Source of the DNA: RUG369 sp050949645
GTDB lineage: Bacteria > Planctomycetota > Planctomycetia > Pirellulales > Thermoguttaceae
Assembly: GCA_050949645.1 (NCBI GenBank)
Contig: JBMNGC010000001.1
Location: forward strand, 3,100,001 to 3,164,000
Reading direction: 5' to 3'
Length of the DNA stretch: 64,000 bases
Shown here: positions 61,552 through 64,000 of the stretch, in pieces
How the letters are laid out: every line of letters starts with the position of its first letter
Numbering within the stretch: position 1 is the stretch's first letter
Notes under the pieces: model-generated
Told to the model about the DNA's origin: nothing
Databases searched by the model: none
Seen by the model: the letters and a program-made list of their open reading frames with translations, nothing else
Program-made: the position numbers and the translations under genes

Positions 61552-63735
61552 ATGAGATTTTTTGGAACGACCTGCGCAGCCGCCTTTGCCGCGCTGTGCC
61601 TTTGCCTCAGTTCGAGCGCGACGCCGGCGCAGGCGGCGACGCCCGACGCTCCGAAGGGCGAGCTGACGATCTTCGACGCGTCGACTCCGCTCGATTCGAT
61701 TCGCCTTCAGGGCGTCGAGGTTACCCGCGTCGACGACGGCGCGCTCGCCATTAAGAACGGCACGACCGATCGGTGGCCGGGAATTCACTTCGAAGATAAT
61801 TGGAATCTTGCCGATTACGGCGCGCTTATCCTGGACGTTCGTTCGACGAGCGACGAAGAGATCACGCTCTACTGCCGGATGGACAGCGCAAAAAGCGACC
61901 TCCAGACCATGGACGGGGTCGTGACGCGCGAGATGAAGCTCAAGCCGGGCGAGTCGAAGCGTTGGCGAATCGAGTTTGAATCGCTCCTGAACCCCGAGGT
62001 CCGCGAAAAGCTCTTCGCGATGCGCGGCAAGCCGGGCGGGATCAAAACGGACTCCTATTCGGTCGATAAGGGCGCCGCGTTCGACCGCAGCGAACTCATC
62101 GCGATCCGCCCCTTTGAAAATCAGAATGGTCGCGGCGATTCCTGGGTCCTTGAGAAGATCGTCGCCGAGCCTGTCGACCCCGCGAAATTGGCGACCGAAG
62201 AGTATCTCCAGTGGCCCCCCGAGAAGTTCTTCCCGATGATCGACGAATTCGGCCAGTTCAAGCACAAGGATTGGCCCGGCAAGACGCATAGCGTCGAGGA
62301 ACTTCGCGCGCAAATCGAGGAAGAAGACGCCGATCTCGCCGCGAATCAGCCTGCGGAATTCAATCAATACGGCGGCTGGGCGAATGGTCCTCAACTCGAA
62401 GCGACCGGCGCGTTCCGCGTTGAAAAAGTCAACGGATTCTGGTACTTCGTCGACCCGGAGGGCAAACTCTTCTGGTCCCATGGCGTCGACTGCGTCGGCT
62501 ATGACTCCGCCACCACTCCGCTCACCGACCGCGAGTTCTACTTTGACCCCGCGATCCCGACGAGCCGCGATAGCGATTCTGAATATGCCCAATTCCTCAG
62601 CGTCAGTTCGCATTCGGTGAACAACTATTACGTAGGCCGCGGCGAGTATCTCAACTATAACTTCTCCGCGTCGAACCTCTACAAGAAGTATGGTCCGGAA
62701 TGGCGTGAAGCGCATCGCGCGCTCGTGCCGCGTCGGCTCAGAAGCTGGGGTCTCAATACGATCGCCAACTGGTCCAACCCGAGCGTCTACCTTGGCGCGA
62801 AGACCCCCTATACGGCGACGACCTCGACCGGCGGCCCGAGCATCGCGGGAAGCAGCGGATATTGGGGCAAGTTTGTCGACCCGTTCAGCGAGGAATTTGC
62901 GCGTCGTACCCGCGATAATATCGCTTGGATCGCCGAAAGGACCGCCGACGACCCCTGGTGCATCGGTTATTTCGTCGACAACGAGATCTCCTGGGGCGAG
63001 AAGGGCTCCCTTGCGGTCGCCGCGCTCGCGTCGCCGGAAGGTCAGCCGGTGAAGAACGCGTACGTCGACTGGCTGCGCGAGAAATACGAGACGATCGACC
63101 GCTTTAACGAAGCGTGGAAAACGAACGTCGAAGGCTGGGACGCGCTGCGCGCCGAGCCCTTTGAGTCTCCCAACAACGCGACCGCGAACGCCGACAACGA
63201 CGCGTTCTATACGGTGATATGCGAGAAATACTTCTCTCAGATCGCCGCGTTCGTCCATGAACTTGCGCCGCAAAAACTCTACCTCGGATGCCGGTTCGCA
63301 TGGAACAACGATCTTGCGCGCGCCGCCGGTCAGAAATATTGCGACGTCGTGAGTTACAACTTCTACCGCACCTCGATCGAGGACTTCAAGCCTGTCGAAG
63401 GGCCCGATAAGCCAGTCATTATCGGCGAGTTCCACTTCGGAGCGCTCGACCGCGGACTCTTCCATACCGGCCTCGGTCCTCGCGCGAACCAGGACGACCG
63501 CGCGAATGCGTACAAAAACTACGTCGTCGGAGCGCTGAAGAACCCGTGGATTATAGGAACGCACTGGTTCCAGTATCAGGACCAGGCGACGACGGGTCGA
63601 TTTGACGGAGAAAACTATCAGATAGGACTTATCGACGTCTGCGACCGACCCTACAAAGAAACAATCGCGGCGGTTCGAGAGGTCGGATACCAGCTCTACG
63701 ATCTTCGTCAGAAAGCGTCGGAAGATAAAGAGTAA
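61552..63735 (+). CDS. Secreted GH50-like beta-agarase
   Basis: 727 residues; ATG 61552 has AAAGGAG 6 nt upstream. Signal peptide with AAAFAALCLCLSSSATPAQA. An N-terminal sandwich domain (about 40-210) precedes a TIM barrel of clan GH-A: WYFVDPEGKLFWSHGVDCVG, RRLRSWGLNTIANWS and WCIGYFVDNEISWGEKGSL (DNE, general acid glutamate about 476). IIGEFHFGALDRGLFHTGLG carries the nucleophile glutamate (about 626). FHFGALDRG is, from memory, characteristic of GH50 agarases; GH42 beta-galactosidases share the fold, so substrate (agarose or other galactan) is uncertain. All barrel motifs look intact. It follows the sulfatase-like gene, a common association in degradation of sulfated polysaccharides. Confidence 0.82.
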   Translation: MRFFGTTCAAAFAALCLCLSSSATPAQAATPDAPKGELTIFDASTPLDSIRLQGVEVTRVDDGALAIKNGTTDRWPGIHFEDNWNLADYGALILDVRSTSDEEITLYCRMDSAKSDLQTMDGVVTREMKLKPGESKRWRIEFESLLNPEVREKLFAMRGKPGGIKTDSYSVDKGAAFDRSELIAIRPFENQNGRGDSWVLEKIVAEPVDPAKLATEEYLQWPPEKFFPMIDEFGQFKHKDWPGKTHSVEELRAQIEEEDADLAANQPAEFNQYGGWANGPQLEATGAFRVEKVNGFWYFVDPEGKLFWSHGVDCVGYDSATTPLTDREFYFDPAIPTSRDSDSEYAQFLSVSSHSVNNYYVGRGEYLNYNFSASNLYKKYGPEWREAHRALVPRRLRSWGLNTIANWSNPSVYLGAKTPYTATTSTGGPSIAGSSGYWGKFVDPFSEEFARRTRDNIAWIAERTADDPWCIGYFVDNEISWGEKGSLAVAALASPEGQPVKNAYVDWLREKYETIDRFNEAWKTNVEGWDALRAEPFESPNNATANADNDAFYTVICEKYFSQIAAFVHELAPQKLYLGCRFAWNNDLARAAGQKYCDVVSYNFYRTSIEDFKPVEGPDKPVIIGEFHFGALDRGLFHTGLGPRANQDDRANAYKNYVVGALKNPWIIGTHWFQYQDQATTGRFDGENYQIGLIDVCDRPYKETIAAVREVGYQLYDLRQKASEDKE

Positions 63736-63767
63736 CGCTCTGACAGGTCAAATGAATATCAAGATTT

Positions 63768-63797
63768 CGCAGACGGAACTTACTCGTTCCGTCTGCG
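63768..63797. terminator. Convergent terminator
   Basis: Perfect 12-bp stem CGCAGACGGAAC / GTTCCGTCTGCG with a 6-nt loop between the agarase gene and the convergent FGE gene. Confidence 0.75.
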
Positions 63798-63817
63798 GAA
63801 CGACCTCGCGCGTTGCG

Positions 63818-64000
63818 TCATTCGGTTGACGTAAGCGCGATGCGGAACCCGCATTCGCTTGAGCGAACGCCGGGTATGAAACCGTAACGGTAGGCGGCGC
63901 GGCATCGGCGCGCGATATTGCTCCAGCTCCCGCCGCGCGCGGCGCGGAGCGTGCCCGTCTTGGGACCTTCAGGGTCGACGACCGCGTCGGCGGAATAGTC
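63818..64000 (-). CDS. FGE/SUMF1-type protein, C-terminal part only
   Basis: 61 codons to a TGA at 63818, with the gene running off the right edge. The visible end reads ARGGSWSNIARRCRAAYRYG, then FIPGVRSSECGFRIAL, the C-terminal signature of formylglycine-generating enzyme-type (SUMF1) domains. Classic FGEs convert a sulfatase active-site cysteine to formylglycine, but many planctomycete SUMF1 domains have other or unknown roles. The neighbouring sulfatase-fold protein has no such cysteine, so its target must lie elsewhere if it is a true FGE. Confidence 0.85.
   Translation of the reverse strand, partial: DYSADAVVDPEGPKTGTLRAARGGSWSNIARRCRAAYRYGFIPGVRSSECGFRIALTSTE

Noticed and set aside
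61531..63564. 677-codon minus-strand open frame
   Set aside because: Antisense to the agarase gene; composition is arginine/valine-rich with no motif or ribosome site.
1..64000. CRISPR arrays, tRNA and rRNA genes
   Set aside because: No regularly spaced short repeats and no tRNA- or rRNA-like segments were recognised by eye; a dedicated scan (tRNAscan, Infernal) could still find one in the intergenic strips.

Overview
This window reads as a planctomycete chromosome, moderately GC-rich. The evidence is family-level: DUF1559-type domains, an N-terminal LEPR-XLL extracellular signature (LENLEERQMLSA), a DUF1570 protease-like protein, a GH50-like agarase and a sulfatase/FGE neighbourhood. No rRNA or tRNA gene was recognised, so a finer placement is not supported.

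Layout. 1-2.0 kb: xylulokinase, then a gene-poor strip with a possible IS1380 transposase remnant. 2.1-15.35 kb: six tandem paralogs of about 690-710 codons, each an N-terminal membrane anchor, a long helical region and a C-terminal DUF1559-like block. Copy 2 has a +1 frameshift and copy 5 an in-frame TAG made by a 3-nt duplication. Leaders and hairpins between copies are also conserved and fall into two classes. 15.4-17.8 kb: a secreted BspA-type leucine-rich-repeat protein. 18.2-20.6 kb: cysteine desulfurase and malate dehydrogenase. 20.6-23.4 kb: a DUF2752 membrane protein and four tandem CD225-type membrane proteins, three with an N-terminal zinc ribbon. 23.5-29.0 kb: a giant LEPR-XLL repeat protein with a CSLREA/beta-helix C terminus and one frameshift.

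29.8-37.1 kb is metabolic: glucosamine-6-phosphate deaminase, amidophosphoribosyltransferase, a small L7/L12-like protein, a secreted galactose mutarotase and an alpha-glucan phosphorylase. 37.2-39.9 kb: an AT-rich strip, then an isolated phage-type terminase large subunit, a sigma-70-family factor and a small unknown protein, with no other phage gene. 40.0-47.3 kb: a TPR envelope protein, a PH-domain membrane protein, a double-domain glycerophosphodiester phosphodiesterase and an overlapping mannose-1-phosphate guanylyltransferase.

47.3-51.8 kb: one very large adenine-specific DNA methyltransferase whose C terminus overlaps the convergent NAD(P)H-hydrate dehydratase gene. 52.9-57.6 kb: DUF1570 protein, MMPL/RND-type exporter and a small glycosyltransferase in a tight operon. 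57.8-59.8 kb: a CPA2 antiporter gene broken twice, with a charged coiled-coil insertion. 59.9-64 kb: a sulfatase-fold protein lacking the sulfatase signature, a secreted GH50-like agarase and, at the right edge, the C terminus of an FGE/SUMF1 protein.

Four genes carry disruptions (paralogs 2 and 5, the LEPR-XLL giant and the antiporter). From sequence alone, real decay cannot be told from assembly error. The least explained units are the six-paralog array, the zinc-ribbon/CD225 cassette and the terminase-sigma-unknown trio.
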